Notes under the pieces: model-generated
Told to the model about the DNA's origin: nothing
The model's database searches: none
What the model saw: only the letters and a program-made list of their open reading frames with translations
Program-made: the position numbers and the translations under genes
In this document: positions 50,250 to 58,874 of the stretch, one piece after another
How positions within the stretch are numbered: the stretch's first letter is position 1
Layout: every line of letters begins with the position of its first letter
Assembly (NCBI RefSeq): GCF_019504385.1
Contig: NZ_CP080590.1
Coordinates: forward strand, 600,001-664,000
Source: Devosia salina
Lineage (GTDB): Bacteria > Pseudomonadota > Alphaproteobacteria > Rhizobiales > Devosiaceae
Direction of reading: 5' to 3'
DNA: 64,000 nucleotides

Positions 50250-52601
50250 TTGCAAAACCTGAATAGATTCAAGGCAGCGGCCGCCATCGGCCTGTCGCTG
50301 CTGCTGGCTGCCTGTTCCGGCGGCGGTGGCTCGGGCTCGAATGCCAGCAATGGCCCGGGCGGCGGCTCCGGTGGCGGCGGTGGTGGTGGCAGTGGCCCCG
50401 TGACGGTGTTTACCCCGGCCCCCAGCGCCAATTGGGGTACCAGGAGCGTCACCTTCGACGCCTCCCTGGCGGCCAGCATTGCCGCTTCGAGCGAGTTCCG
50501 CGCCAGCGACGCCAGCTGCGCCACGGTCGGTTGCGGCGTCTCCTCCACGGGGACGCAGTCGAGCCCCTTCCAGCTGCACAATGTGAACTGGGCTCATTCT
50601 GCCGGCCTCACCGGCGCGGGCCAGCTGATTGCCATTGTCGATGATGGCTTTCGCCTCACCCACACAGAATTTGCCGGCAAGTCGATCACCAAGAGCGGGA
50701 CCTTGCCGCTCGAGTCGCACGGTACCTTCGTCGCGTCCGTTGCGGCGGGTAACAAGAACGGGTCGGGCATGCATGGCGTGGCGCCCGGTGCCAGCCTGCA
50801 CCTCACCTCGTTCCAGCCTTCGGGCTCGACGCTCAGCATCCCCAATGTGATCGCCGGCACGCAGGCGGCGGCCGGGCTGGGCGCGGTGGTCCAGAACAAT
50901 TCCTGGGGCTTCAACACCTCTGCGCAGAACCTGCAGAACTACCTCGCCGCCAATCCCGGCGCCTCGACTGCGCAGGGCATGAACGCGCTTCTGGGACACG
51001 GCTCGAGCAACTGGCAGAGCTATATCAACGCCCTGGATAATTTCCAGAACAACGGGGTGATCGTCTGGGCGCTGTCCAACAATAACAGCCTGGCCTATGG
51101 CGACGTCACCGCGACGCTGCCCTATTTCGAGCCCCGCCTGGCCGAAGCCTGGATCACCACTGCCAATGGCTATTTCGAGGTCAATGGCAGCGGCGACATC
51201 ACCCGCGCCGTGCGCCTTTCGGCCGCCTGCGGGCTGGCGGCCAAATTCTGCCTGGCCGGCGACGGCATCGTCCGCGCCGCCTGGGGCACCGGTGACAACA
51301 ACTATGCCAGCGGCTTCGGCACTTCCTTTGTGGCGCCTCAGGTCTCCGGCGCCGTGGCCCTGCTCGCGGAGGCCTTTCCGGACATGACGCCGGCCGAATG
51401 GGCCCAGCGCCTGCTCGCCAGTGCCGATAATTCCTGGTTCGCTGCCCAGGGCGTCGCCATTGCCGGAACCGTCGACTATGGCAATGGCGTCTCCCATGCC
51501 TATTCGACCGAATGGGGCCATGGCGTCCTCGATATCAAGGCGGCCCTGAGCCCCATCGGCTCGGTATCGGTGCTGAGCGGGGCCAGTGTGGCCAGCGCCG
51601 AGCGCCATGACCTGGCTGACAGCACCATCGTCGCGCCAGCCAGCTTTGGCGACAGCCTCACCCGAGCCCTGGCCCCACAGGACCTGGCCGTGTTCGATTC
51701 ACTCAACCGCGCCTATTCGGTGTCCGCCGCCTCGGCCGTGGCCAGCGCCCCCATCGCGGTGACCCCGCGCCTGCCGGGCCAGGCCAGCCTCGACCAGGGG
51801 CATGAGGGGCTGAACCTGATGCACACTGGCGACCTCGCCGGGGCGGTGAGCGGCTTTGGCGGCACGGGCGGACAGGCCTCGGTGCTGTCCATCGCGGGCG
51901 AGGGCATTCTTGTTGCTTCCATCGCGCCGGTGGGGGCAGCAGGCGAACTGACCACCTACGGCTTTGCCACCGAGCACGGCTCGGTGCCCGAGGGCAATCT
52001 GGCCGGCGCCGGCATGACCCTGGCGCTGCCGGCGGGAGACGGTCGGCTGCGTTTTGGCGCGACCCTGGCGAGCGAACAGGGCGGCATCCTGGGCCTCGAT
52101 GGCGGCACTGCCTTCGATTTCGGCTCCGGGAGCACGATCGGCGCGGTCAATCTGGGTTTCGAACACCCCATTGCGCCCAGCCTGTCGCTGTTCGGCCGGC
52201 TCGAATACGGCGTGGCCGCGCGCCAGGGCAGCACCGGCGGCCTCGTGACCAACCTTTCCGAACTCACTTTTTCAGGCATGGAGATCGGCGCCAGTTTTTC
52301 GGACGCCATCACCGCGGGCGATCGGCTGACCCTCTCGGTCTCGCAGCCGCTGCGGATCGAAAGCGGCACGCTCGAACTCAATCGCCCAGTGGCCCGCGTG
52401 GCCAGTGGCGGCATCGTCAACGAAACCGCGACCGCCGACCTCAATGCTTCGGGCCGGGAACTGGATCTGAGCTTGAGCTACCAGGCCACGCTGCCCAATG
52501 AGGCGGCGCTCTCCATCGGCTTCAAGCATGCGCTCAGCGCCGGCCATATTGCCGGCCAGAGCGGCACCGGCATCATGATCGGCTATCGGCAGGGCTTTTA
52601 G
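50250..52601 (+). CDS. lipidated subtilisin-like (S8) autotransporter
   Basis: About 783 residues. A short signal segment ends in the lipobox LLAAC (Cys codon at 50313), then a Gly/Ser-rich linker. The S8 domain has Asp (IVDDGF, 50640), His (ESHGTFVAS, 50718) and Ser (GFGTSFVAPQVSG, 51324). The last about 250 residues look like an autotransporter beta-barrel (alternating aromatic strands, final residues GYRQGF ending in Phe). The layout resembles lipidated SphB1/NalP proteases. No ATG start exists: TTG 50250 gives a sensible leader; GTG 50172 and CTG 50259 are alternatives. Confidence 0.85.
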   Translation: MQNLNRFKAAAAIGLSLLLAACSGGGGSGSNASNGPGGGSGGGGGGGSGPVTVFTPAPSANWGTRSVTFDASLAASIAASSEFRASDASCATVGCGVSSTGTQSSPFQLHNVNWAHSAGLTGAGQLIAIVDDGFRLTHTEFAGKSITKSGTLPLESHGTFVASVAAGNKNGSGMHGVAPGASLHLTSFQPSGSTLSIPNVIAGTQAAAGLGAVVQNNSWGFNTSAQNLQNYLAANPGASTAQGMNALLGHGSSNWQSYINALDNFQNNGVIVWALSNNNSLAYGDVTATLPYFEPRLAEAWITTANGYFEVNGSGDITRAVRLSAACGLAAKFCLAGDGIVRAAWGTGDNNYASGFGTSFVAPQVSGAVALLAEAFPDMTPAEWAQRLLASADNSWFAAQGVAIAGTVDYGNGVSHAYSTEWGHGVLDIKAALSPIGSVSVLSGASVASAERHDLADSTIVAPASFGDSLTRALAPQDLAVFDSLNRAYSVSAASAVASAPIAVTPRLPGQASLDQGHEGLNLMHTGDLAGAVSGFGGTGGQASVLSIAGEGILVASIAPVGAAGELTTYGFATEHGSVPEGNLAGAGMTLALPAGDGRLRFGATLASEQGGILGLDGGTAFDFGSGSTIGAVNLGFEHPIAPSLSLFGRLEYGVAARQGSTGGLVTNLSELTFSGMEIGASFSDAITAGDRLTLSVSQPLRIESGTLELNRPVARVASGGIVNETATADLNASGRELDLSLSYQATLPNEAALSIGFKHALSAGHIAGQSGTGIMIGYRQGF

Positions 52602-52701
52602 AGCAATTCCCGTTCTGACTGAATCTGAACGGGAGCTCCATCTCTTTGTTTTGTCACGCTTTCGAACCGCAAAAGTGGTGTCCACTTTTGCTGAAAGCGC
52701 T
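52602..52701 (+). repeat. dispersed intergenic repeat, copy 3
   Basis: The gap between converging genes holds two perfect hairpins: TCCCGTTC with GAACGGGA (52608-52634) and AAAAGTGG with CCACTTTT (52671-52689, 3-base loop). The second half repeats the block order of copies at 3402-3460 and 42854-42898 (TTTGTTTTGTCACGC, CTTTCGAACCGCAAAA). It may also act as a transcription end for both genes. Confidence 0.75.
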
Positions 52702-53721
52702 CTAGCTGGCGCGGCTGACGCTGTGCACGACGACATCGGCGAGGATGGATTTCATCTCGCTGTCGGGCAGCGCGCTGAGCGCGGCAATGGCGGCCCTGGC
52801 ATGCTCCTGCGCCTTGTCCAGGGTCTTTTTCAGCGTGTCATAGCGATTGAAGATCGCCACCACCTGGTGCACTTCGAGATCGGTGGCTTCGGCATTGCCA
52901 AGCGCCGAGGCGATAATGGCGCGCTCGCTTTCGCTTGCCGCCTCCAGGGCCAGGATCACCGGCAGGGTCATCTTGCCCTCGCGCAGGTCGTCCCCGACAT
53001 TCTTGCCCAGCGTGCCCGACTGCCCGCCATAGTCCAGCGCGTCATCGACAAGCTGGAAGGCATTGCCCAGCTCGAGTCCATAAAGCGCAAGCGCCTTGCG
53101 GCCGGCCGCGTCGGCGCCGCCGGACATGGCGCCCACTTCGCAGGCGGCCTCGAACAGCACGGCGGTCTTGGCGCGGATCACTTCGGCATAGTCAGCCGCA
53201 CTGGTGTCGAGATCGCCCGTCTTGGCCAGCTGGAACACTTCACCCTCGGCCATCACCGCGGAGGCGGCCGAGAGCACGCCCAGCGCATCGACATTGCGCG
53301 TCTCGACCATCATCATGAAGGCTTGGCCGAGCAGGAAATCACCCACCAGGATCGAGGCCTTGTTGCCCCACACCATGCGGGCCGCCGGCTTGCCGCGCCG
53401 CATGTCGCTCTCGTCCACCACATCGTCATGCAGCAGCGTGGCATTGTGCATGAACTCGACGGCGGCGGCGAAATTGACCGCATGCCCTTCGCCCCTGCCG
53501 AACAGGATCGCCGCGGCCACGGTCAACATGGGCCTCAGGCGCTTGCCGCCGCTGTCGATCAGGTAGCGCGCCAGCTCGGGCACCATGTCGACATGGCTGC
53601 GGGCGCGATCCAGGATCAGCGCATTGACGCGCGCCATGTCATCGGCCGTGGCGGCCATCAGCCGCTCGACCGGGTTCATCTTTGGCGCTTCCTTGATCTG
53701 GGGCAGAACTGACACCGCCAT
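52702..53721 (-). CDS. polyprenyl diphosphate synthase
   Basis: A 339-residue long-chain prenyl transferase, probably octa- or decaprenyl diphosphate synthase for the ubiquinone side chain. GGKRLRPML, the first Asp-rich motif in LLHDDVVDESDMRRG and the second in LVDDALDYGG are all intact. ATG 53721 (MAVSVLPQ) has AAGGACTTT upstream and is preferred over ATG 53766, which lacks a ribosome site. Divergent from the methyltransferase gene. Chain length cannot be read with certainty. Confidence 0.94.
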   Translation of the reverse strand: MAVSVLPQIKEAPKMNPVERLMAATADDMARVNALILDRARSHVDMVPELARYLIDSGGKRLRPMLTVAAAILFGRGEGHAVNFAAAVEFMHNATLLHDDVVDESDMRRGKPAARMVWGNKASILVGDFLLGQAFMMMVETRNVDALGVLSAASAVMAEGEVFQLAKTGDLDTSAADYAEVIRAKTAVLFEAACEVGAMSGGADAAGRKALALYGLELGNAFQLVDDALDYGGQSGTLGKNVGDDLREGKMTLPVILALEAASESERAIIASALGNAEATDLEVHQVVAIFNRYDTLKKTLDKAQEHARAAIAALSALPDSEMKSILADVVVHSVSRAS

Positions 53722-53809
53722 AAAGTCCTTGTTGCCACGATTGGCAAATCGGGTTGAGACCGTCATGCGCTGCCATATATGGTCGCACGAAACAAGCCAT
53801 CCGGGTGCG

Positions 53810-54595
53810 ATGTCCCTAGACCAGCCAGCCGAATTTGTAAAACATCAAACCGTGACGCGCGACGCCTTTTTGGGCGGTCGCCTCACTCTGTCGCAGCCCC
53901 GCAACGGCTTTCGGGCAGGGCTCGACAGTGTGTTGCTGGGCGCGGCTGTGCCGGCGGGCACTGGCCGCCTGCTGGACATGGGGGCAGGGGTGGGCACGGC
54001 GGGCCTGGTGGCGCTGGCCCTTGAACGCGCCACCGGCGCCGACCTTGCCGAACGTGACGCGGCCACGCTCGACCTCGCGGCACGCAACATTGCCGAGAAC
54101 GGCTTTGCGGGCCGGGCCGTCGCGCTGGCTGCAGATGTGGAGGCAAAGGCGGTGCAGCGTCGCGCCGCAGGCCTTGCCGACAATACCTATGACGTGGTGA
54201 TCGCCAATCCACCCTTTTTCGGCTCCGGGCAGGGCACGCCCGCGCCCGAGGCCAGCCGCGCCGCAGCCCGTCACATGGGGCCCGAGGCACTCGATCTCTG
54301 GGTGCGCTGCGCCGCGGCCTGTGCGCGGGCCGGCGGCATGGCGATCTTCATTTACCCCGCCCAGGGGCTGGCTGCCCTCCTCGCGCGTTTCGAACCCCGG
54401 TTCGGCGCTATGGTGGTGCTACCCCTGTCGCCGCGTCCCGGCGAACCGGCGAGCCGCATCCTGCTGCGCGGCACCAAGGGGTCGCGTGCGCCCCTCACCC
54501 TTCTGGCCAGCAGGGCCATGCACGGCCCCACGGGCAATGACTTTGCGCCAGAATTCGACGCGGTGTTTCGCGGCGCGGCCGCACTGGACTGGTAA
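53810..54595 (+). CDS. TrmN6-like tRNA methyltransferase
   Basis: A 261-residue SAM-dependent N6-adenine methyltransferase like TrmN6, which modifies A37 of tRNA1(Val). The SAM loop is LLDMGAGVGTAGLVAL and the catalytic NPPF motif is VIANPPFFGSGQG. The N-terminal FLGGRLTLSQPRNGFRAGLDSVLL is typical. ATG 53810 is chosen. It is divergent from the prenyl synthase and 49 bases ahead of the peptidase gene. Confidence 0.88.
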   Translation: MSLDQPAEFVKHQTVTRDAFLGGRLTLSQPRNGFRAGLDSVLLGAAVPAGTGRLLDMGAGVGTAGLVALALERATGADLAERDAATLDLAARNIAENGFAGRAVALAADVEAKAVQRRAAGLADNTYDVVIANPPFFGSGQGTPAPEASRAAARHMGPEALDLWVRCAAACARAGGMAIFIYPAQGLAALLARFEPRFGAMVVLPLSPRPGEPASRILLRGTKGSRAPLTLLASRAMHGPTGNDFAPEFDAVFRGAAALDW

Positions 54596-54644
54596 TCGAC
54601 AGGCGCCACCCCTAAATAGGACCGCACATCTTCCTGGAGTGGAC

Positions 54645-55487
54645 ATGCCCGAAACGCCTGCCCCGAAGCGCAATTGGCTGAGCCGGCTGGTGCGGCATCC
54701 GCCTGTCATTCCCGTGGTGCGCCTGCAGGGCGTCATCGCCGCCGAGCAGCGTCCGGGCCGGCTCAACATCGCCACTGTCGAGCCCTTGCTGAGCAAGGCC
54801 TTCGCCATCAAGTCGGCTCCGGCCGTGGCCATTGTCATCAATTCGCCCGGGGGCTCGCCGGTGCAGAGCCGGCTGATCTCGAAACGTATCCGCAATCTGG
54901 CGGACCAGCATGGCAAGCCGGTCCTGGTCTTTGTCGAAGACGCGGCGGCCTCGGGTGGCTATTTCATTGCCGTGGCGGGGGATGAGATTTTCGTCGATCC
55001 ATCCTCTATCGTGGGTTCGATCGGCGTCATCATGGCAACCTTCGGCTTCGTGGGCGCCATCGACAAGCTCGGCATCGAGCGGCGCGTCCATACGGCGGGC
55101 CGCAACAAGTCGACGCTCGATCCCTTCCTGCCCGAAAAGGAAGAGGACGTGGAGCGCATCAAGCGCTTCGAACTCGATATCCACCAGGTTTTCATCGATC
55201 ATGTGAAGGCCGGGCGCCGGGGTCGCCTGAAGGCCGACGACGATACCCTGTTCACCGGTGAATGGTGGACCGGGCTGCGCGGCATCGAGCTCGGTCTGGT
55301 CGATGGCATAGGCGACCTTCACGCCACGCTGCGCGATCGGTTCGGCCCCGAGGTGGTGCTCAAGACCATTGCGCCCAGACGCCCCTTCTTCGCGCTGCCC
55401 CGACTGGGTTTTTCGGCGCAAGGCATGGTAGAGGACGTCGCCAATTCCATCGAGGACCGCGCCTGGTGGGCGCGGTTGGGACTCTAG
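54645..55487 (+). CDS. S49 family (SppA/SohB-like) peptidase
   Basis: A 280-residue short-form S49 peptidase. The serine is in VEDAAASGGYFIAVAGDEI and the lysine in AGRNKSTLDPF, forming the Ser-Lys dyad. VAIVINSPGGSPVQS is also typical. No signal peptide or membrane helix is visible at the N-terminus, so it is probably cytosolic or peripheral. ATG 54645 follows CTGGAG. Confidence 0.93.
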   Translation: MPETPAPKRNWLSRLVRHPPVIPVVRLQGVIAAEQRPGRLNIATVEPLLSKAFAIKSAPAVAIVINSPGGSPVQSRLISKRIRNLADQHGKPVLVFVEDAAASGGYFIAVAGDEIFVDPSSIVGSIGVIMATFGFVGAIDKLGIERRVHTAGRNKSTLDPFLPEKEEDVERIKRFELDIHQVFIDHVKAGRRGRLKADDDTLFTGEWWTGLRGIELGLVDGIGDLHATLRDRFGPEVVLKTIAPRRPFFALPRLGFSAQGMVEDVANSIEDRAWWARLGL

Positions 55488-55499
55488 CTCGGGTTTCTC

Positions 55500-55730
55500 A
55501 TGCTGCTGCGCATTCTGCTCTTCGTCGGCCTCGGTCTGTTGATCTATTTTGGCATTCGCCGCATCTGGAAGGACTGGTCGAACAAGTTCAACCACGATGC
55601 CGAAGAAGCCAAGCGCATCGCCCGCGAACGCGACCGCATCGAGCGCCAGCGTCCCGATGTCATCGATTTGAAACGCGGCGACGACGGCACTTACCGGCCC
55701 AAGGGCAAGGACGACCTGCACAAAGATTGA
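55500..55730 (+). CDS. small membrane protein, unknown
   Basis: A 76-residue protein with one N-terminal helix (ILLFVGLGLLIYFGI) and a charged cytoplasmic tail (EEAKRIARERDRIERQRPDVIDLKRG). No family known to me. It lies 12 bases after the S49 gene and is probably cotranscribed with it. Confidence 0.75.
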   Translation: MLLRILLFVGLGLLIYFGIRRIWKDWSNKFNHDAEEAKRIARERDRIERQRPDVIDLKRGDDGTYRPKGKDDLHKD

Positions 55731-55790
55731 GATTGCGCGCGATTTCGGCCGGTCATACCCTGTTCTGGCGGCGGTCTCGGAGGGCGCGCT

Positions 55791-56762
55791 GTGAGCGAGG
55801 AAGACGACAGGGCTGAACTGATCGCGCTCATGCACGCCCAGCGCGCGGCCATCTGGACACAAAACTTCCAGGCCTGGGCCGATTGCTTCGTGCCGGCGCC
55901 CTATACGGTCAGGTTCGGCTATTGGGCGGGTGGCGGCACCTTCGTGCGCCGGGGCTGGGACGAGATATCCCGCCGCGCCCGGGCCCATATGGAGGGCCAC
56001 GAGCTCCCCTACAATACCGACTATGCCTTCAAGACCGTGATCAAGAATCTCAATCTCCGCATTTGCGGCGACATGGCCTGGGCCATCTACGATCAGCAAT
56101 ATCCTGGCTATGACTATCCTGGCCATGTGGGGCCGGGGCTGGCCAATGAGTTTCGGGTGTTCGAGCGGCATGGCGGGCGCTGGAAGATCGCCGCCATGTG
56201 CTTCTTCGACAATAATGCGGGTCGCAAGGGCGAGGCACTGCTGATCCTCGATGGCGAGGGGCGGGTGCAGTGGACCAGTCCCGAGGCGGCGCGGCGCCTG
56301 CCCGAGGACGACGATCTGGTGATCCGCAATGGCAGGCTGCGTGTGCGGGATACGGCCTGCGATCGCAAGTTGCAGGCGGCCGTGCGCTGGGCCGCTGGCG
56401 TCGACGGTGGCTACAATTCGGGGCGTGGCAGCGTGCCGATCGTTCTGGGGCAGGGCGAGGGCCTGCCGACCAGGGTCTGGTGGATCAAGGTCGAGGGCGG
56501 CGCGATCTACTTTGTCCTCGATGGCGCCCCCATGGCCGAGGAAAGACTGGATCAGGCCGCGCTCATCTTCGGCCTCTCCGTGGCGCAGCGGCGGTTGGCG
56601 CGGCTCATTGCAGACGGCCGGTCGCTGCCTGATGCGGCTGCGCAAATGGGTATCTCCGCCAATACCGCCAAGACGCACCTGCAGCGCATCTATGACAAGA
56701 CCGGCGTGCACAGCCAGCCGGCACTGGTCCGTGTCCTGCTGTCCGTCGGTGTGCCCCTCTAG
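55791..56762 (+). CDS. NTF2-like domain fused to LuxR-type HTH
   Basis: A 323-residue probable regulator. Residues 1-135 resemble a SnoaL/NTF2-like fold (MHAQRAAIWTQNFQAWADCF, then FRVFERHGGRWKIAAMCFFD). The last 65 residues are a LuxR-type helix-turn-helix (LSVAQRRLARLIADGRSLPDAAAQMGISANTAKTHLQRIYDKTGV). The middle (about 140-255) is unassigned, PAS-like in length. No kinase or receiver domain. GTG 55791 is the start. The sensed ligand is unknown. Confidence 0.82.
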   Translation: MSEEDDRAELIALMHAQRAAIWTQNFQAWADCFVPAPYTVRFGYWAGGGTFVRRGWDEISRRARAHMEGHELPYNTDYAFKTVIKNLNLRICGDMAWAIYDQQYPGYDYPGHVGPGLANEFRVFERHGGRWKIAAMCFFDNNAGRKGEALLILDGEGRVQWTSPEAARRLPEDDDLVIRNGRLRVRDTACDRKLQAAVRWAAGVDGGYNSGRGSVPIVLGQGEGLPTRVWWIKVEGGAIYFVLDGAPMAEERLDQAALIFGLSVAQRRLARLIADGRSLPDAAAQMGISANTAKTHLQRIYDKTGVHSQPALVRVLLSVGVPL

Positions 56763-56863
56763 TCCCCTGATCGGGGGACGGGCGCGCGTCCCATGATCAG
56801 CGCACAGCGTTTTGCCGGGCCGCGCAATAGCCTGTTTCTCGTCGCAGGGAACAGGAGGCGGAA

Positions 56864-57100
56864 ATGGCCCTCCAGACAATGTCCGGCTTTCAGCCTGACG
56901 CGGATTATGGCGCATCGGCACGGCCGCGTGCCTGGCGTCGGCTGAAGGCGCGCTACCGGCTCTGGCGTATGGCCGCGCGGCACGAAATCCGGCTTGCCGC
57001 GCTGGATCGGAAGCAGCGCCTGGACATCGGCCGGCCAATCCAGCCGCGTTATCGCTGGCTCGAGGAACTCATGCGCGGGTCGCAGCGGCCATGGTCGTGA
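56864..57100 (+). CDS. small basic protein, unknown
   Basis: A 78-residue Arg/Trp-rich protein (RAWRRLKARYRLWRMAARHEIRLAALDRKQRLDIG). It has a strong ribosome site (AGGAGG, eight bases ahead), so it is very likely translated. The basic, helix-forming make-up recalls DUF1127-type small proteins, but the motif itself is not clear. It sits alone between the LuxR-type regulator and glyQ. Confidence 0.65.
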   Translation: MALQTMSGFQPDADYGASARPRAWRRLKARYRLWRMAARHEIRLAALDRKQRLDIGRPIQPRYRWLEELMRGSQRPWS

Positions 57101-57164
57101 GCGCCATTGACCGTTTGGACCCGTCCAACTAGAGGTTTGTCCCGCATAATTGCAGGACTTTGAC

Positions 57165-58088
57165 ATGACCGCTCGCCCCGCCCATATGGACCCCAAGAAC
57201 TCGTTCCAGGGTCTGATCCTGACGCTGCAGCAATTCTGGGCCGAGCAGGGTTGCGTCATCCTGCAGCCTTACGACATGCAGATGGGCGCCGGCACCTTTC
57301 ACACCGCCACGACCTTGCGTGCGCTGGGTCCCAAGCCGTGGAACGCCGCCTATGTGCAGCCCAGCCGGCGGCCCAAGGACGGGCGCTATGGCGAAAACCC
57401 CAACCGCCTGCAGCACTATTACCAGTTCCAGGTGATCCTGAAGCCCTCGCCCGAGAACATCCAGCAGCTCTATCTGGATTCGCTGGCCGCCATCGGTCTC
57501 GACCAGTCGGTGCACGACATCCGCTTTGTCGAGGACGACTGGGAAAGCCCGACCCTGGGCGCCTGGGGCCTGGGCTGGGAATGCTGGTGCGACGGCATGG
57601 AGGTGAGCCAGTTCACTTATTTCCAGCAGGTCGCCGGCTTTGAATGCGCGCCCGTGCCCGGCGAGATCACCTATGGCCTTGAGCGCCTTGCCATGTATGT
57701 GCAGGGCGTCGAGAACGTCTACGACCTCAATTTTAATGGCCGGTCGGGTGCCGACAAGGTCACCTATGGCGACGTGTTCCTGCAGAACGAGCAGGAGAGC
57801 TCGAAATACAATTTCGAGGCGGCCGATACCGAGATCCTGTTCCGCCACTTCGAGGATGCGGAAAAGGAATGCCGCGCCATTCTCGAAAAGGGCGCCGAGG
57901 CCAATCGCCAGACCATGGCGATCCCCGCCTATGAGCAGGTCGTGAAAGCCTCGCACAATTTCAACATGCTCGATGCGCGCGGGGTGATCTCGGTCACCGA
58001 ACGCCAGAGCTACATCCTGCGCATCCGCGAACTGGCCAAGGCCTGCGGCGAAGCCTGGCTGCAGACATCGGGCGGCGGCGCGGAGTAA
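57165..58088 (+). CDS. glyQ: glycyl-tRNA synthetase alpha subunit
   Basis: A 307-residue alpha subunit of the tetrameric glycyl-tRNA synthetase. SFQGLILTLQQFWAEQGCVILQPYDMQMGAGTFH starts the catalytic core; the class II motifs include AYVQPSRRPKDGRYGENPNR and EITYGLERLAMYVQ. ATG 57165 has AGGA upstream. The beta subunit gene begins at 62912, about 4.8 kb away, with five unrelated genes between. Confidence 0.97.
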   Translation: MTARPAHMDPKNSFQGLILTLQQFWAEQGCVILQPYDMQMGAGTFHTATTLRALGPKPWNAAYVQPSRRPKDGRYGENPNRLQHYYQFQVILKPSPENIQQLYLDSLAAIGLDQSVHDIRFVEDDWESPTLGAWGLGWECWCDGMEVSQFTYFQQVAGFECAPVPGEITYGLERLAMYVQGVENVYDLNFNGRSGADKVTYGDVFLQNEQESSKYNFEAADTEILFRHFEDAEKECRAILEKGAEANRQTMAIPAYEQVVKASHNFNMLDARGVISVTERQSYILRIRELAKACGEAWLQTSGGGAE

Positions 58089-58109
58089 ACCACGCCGCCT
58101 CGGTTCGCA

Positions 58110-58874
58110 TCAGGCCAGCGAATAGAGAATGGGCATGGGCGAGACGCCGTTGGCGGCGAAATTGTCCAGCACATAACTCTTGAAGGTCGGGCGCAGCGCC
58201 AGGTCCGGCAGAATGTCGTGCCAGTGATCCCAGCGGCAGTGATTGATCAGGCCGTATTCCGAACCCTGGCCGGGTTCGGGCACCAGCAGCTCGGAATTGT
58301 CGAGGCCCGTGCGGTCCTCGAACCAGCCGGCCGTATATTCCCAGATCGGGATGAGTTTGCGCGGTTGCTCGCCGTGGAAATAGTTGAACAGGAACACCCC
58401 GTCCCGCGAGAAATCCACTGACCCGATGCGACGGCCATTCGCGGCCCGCACCACATGCAGGTAGGTCGACCGGGCCTTCAGGCCCTCGATCAGCTCAGCA
58501 TAGATCGAATTGCCTTGCAGCGCCTTTGCGGCAGCCATGTCGGCGGTTTCGATCAGGATCACCAGGTCAGAGGCGGGCTTGTGAACGCCCTGGGGATGGT
58601 GCGAGCCGGGTGGCAGCAGGCGCCCGACAAAGACCGTGGCGCGAATGGCGCCCGCCTTCCGTTCAAGACGCCGGGCCAGTGACTTGGCAAGAGCGAGGGC
58701 TTCGCGCTTGCGGCTGCTCCTTGCCCCCAGGCCAAAGGGCCGTATCGGGTCGATCTCCGCCGCCACATGGATGTAGCCCGATGCCTTGGGCTCGATCAGA
58801 TGCACCTTTGGGAAGTTGAGATGCGTATTGACGACAGTGACCTCCGCATCCTGCGGCTGGATCATGCTGTTCAT
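58110..58874 (-). CDS. uncharacterised protein coupled to a TetR gene
   Basis: A 254-residue soluble-looking protein with no motif I can name. Notable parts are ASGYIHVAAEIDPIRPFG, RRIGSVDFSRDGVFLFNYF and GLDNSELLVPEPG, GLINHCRWDHWHDILPDL. The Phe/Trp/His content suggests an enzyme or ligand binder; a ferredoxin-like fold is possible for the first half. Its ATG overlaps the tetR stop by four bases (ATGA), so the regulator almost certainly controls it. Confidence 0.75.
   Translation of the reverse strand: MNSMIQPQDAEVTVVNTHLNFPKVHLIEPKASGYIHVAAEIDPIRPFGLGARSSRKREALALAKSLARRLERKAGAIRATVFVGRLLPPGSHHPQGVHKPASDLVILIETADMAAAKALQGNSIYAELIEGLKARSTYLHVVRAANGRRIGSVDFSRDGVFLFNYFHGEQPRKLIPIWEYTAGWFEDRTGLDNSELLVPEPGQGSEYGLINHCRWDHWHDILPDLALRPTFKSYVLDNFAANGVSPMPILYSLA

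Noticed and set aside
54612..57038. An 808-codon minus-strand frame opposite the S49 and LuxR-type genes
   Set aside because: It spans several real genes and their gaps; those genes carry clear motifs on the plus strand, so this frame is incidental.
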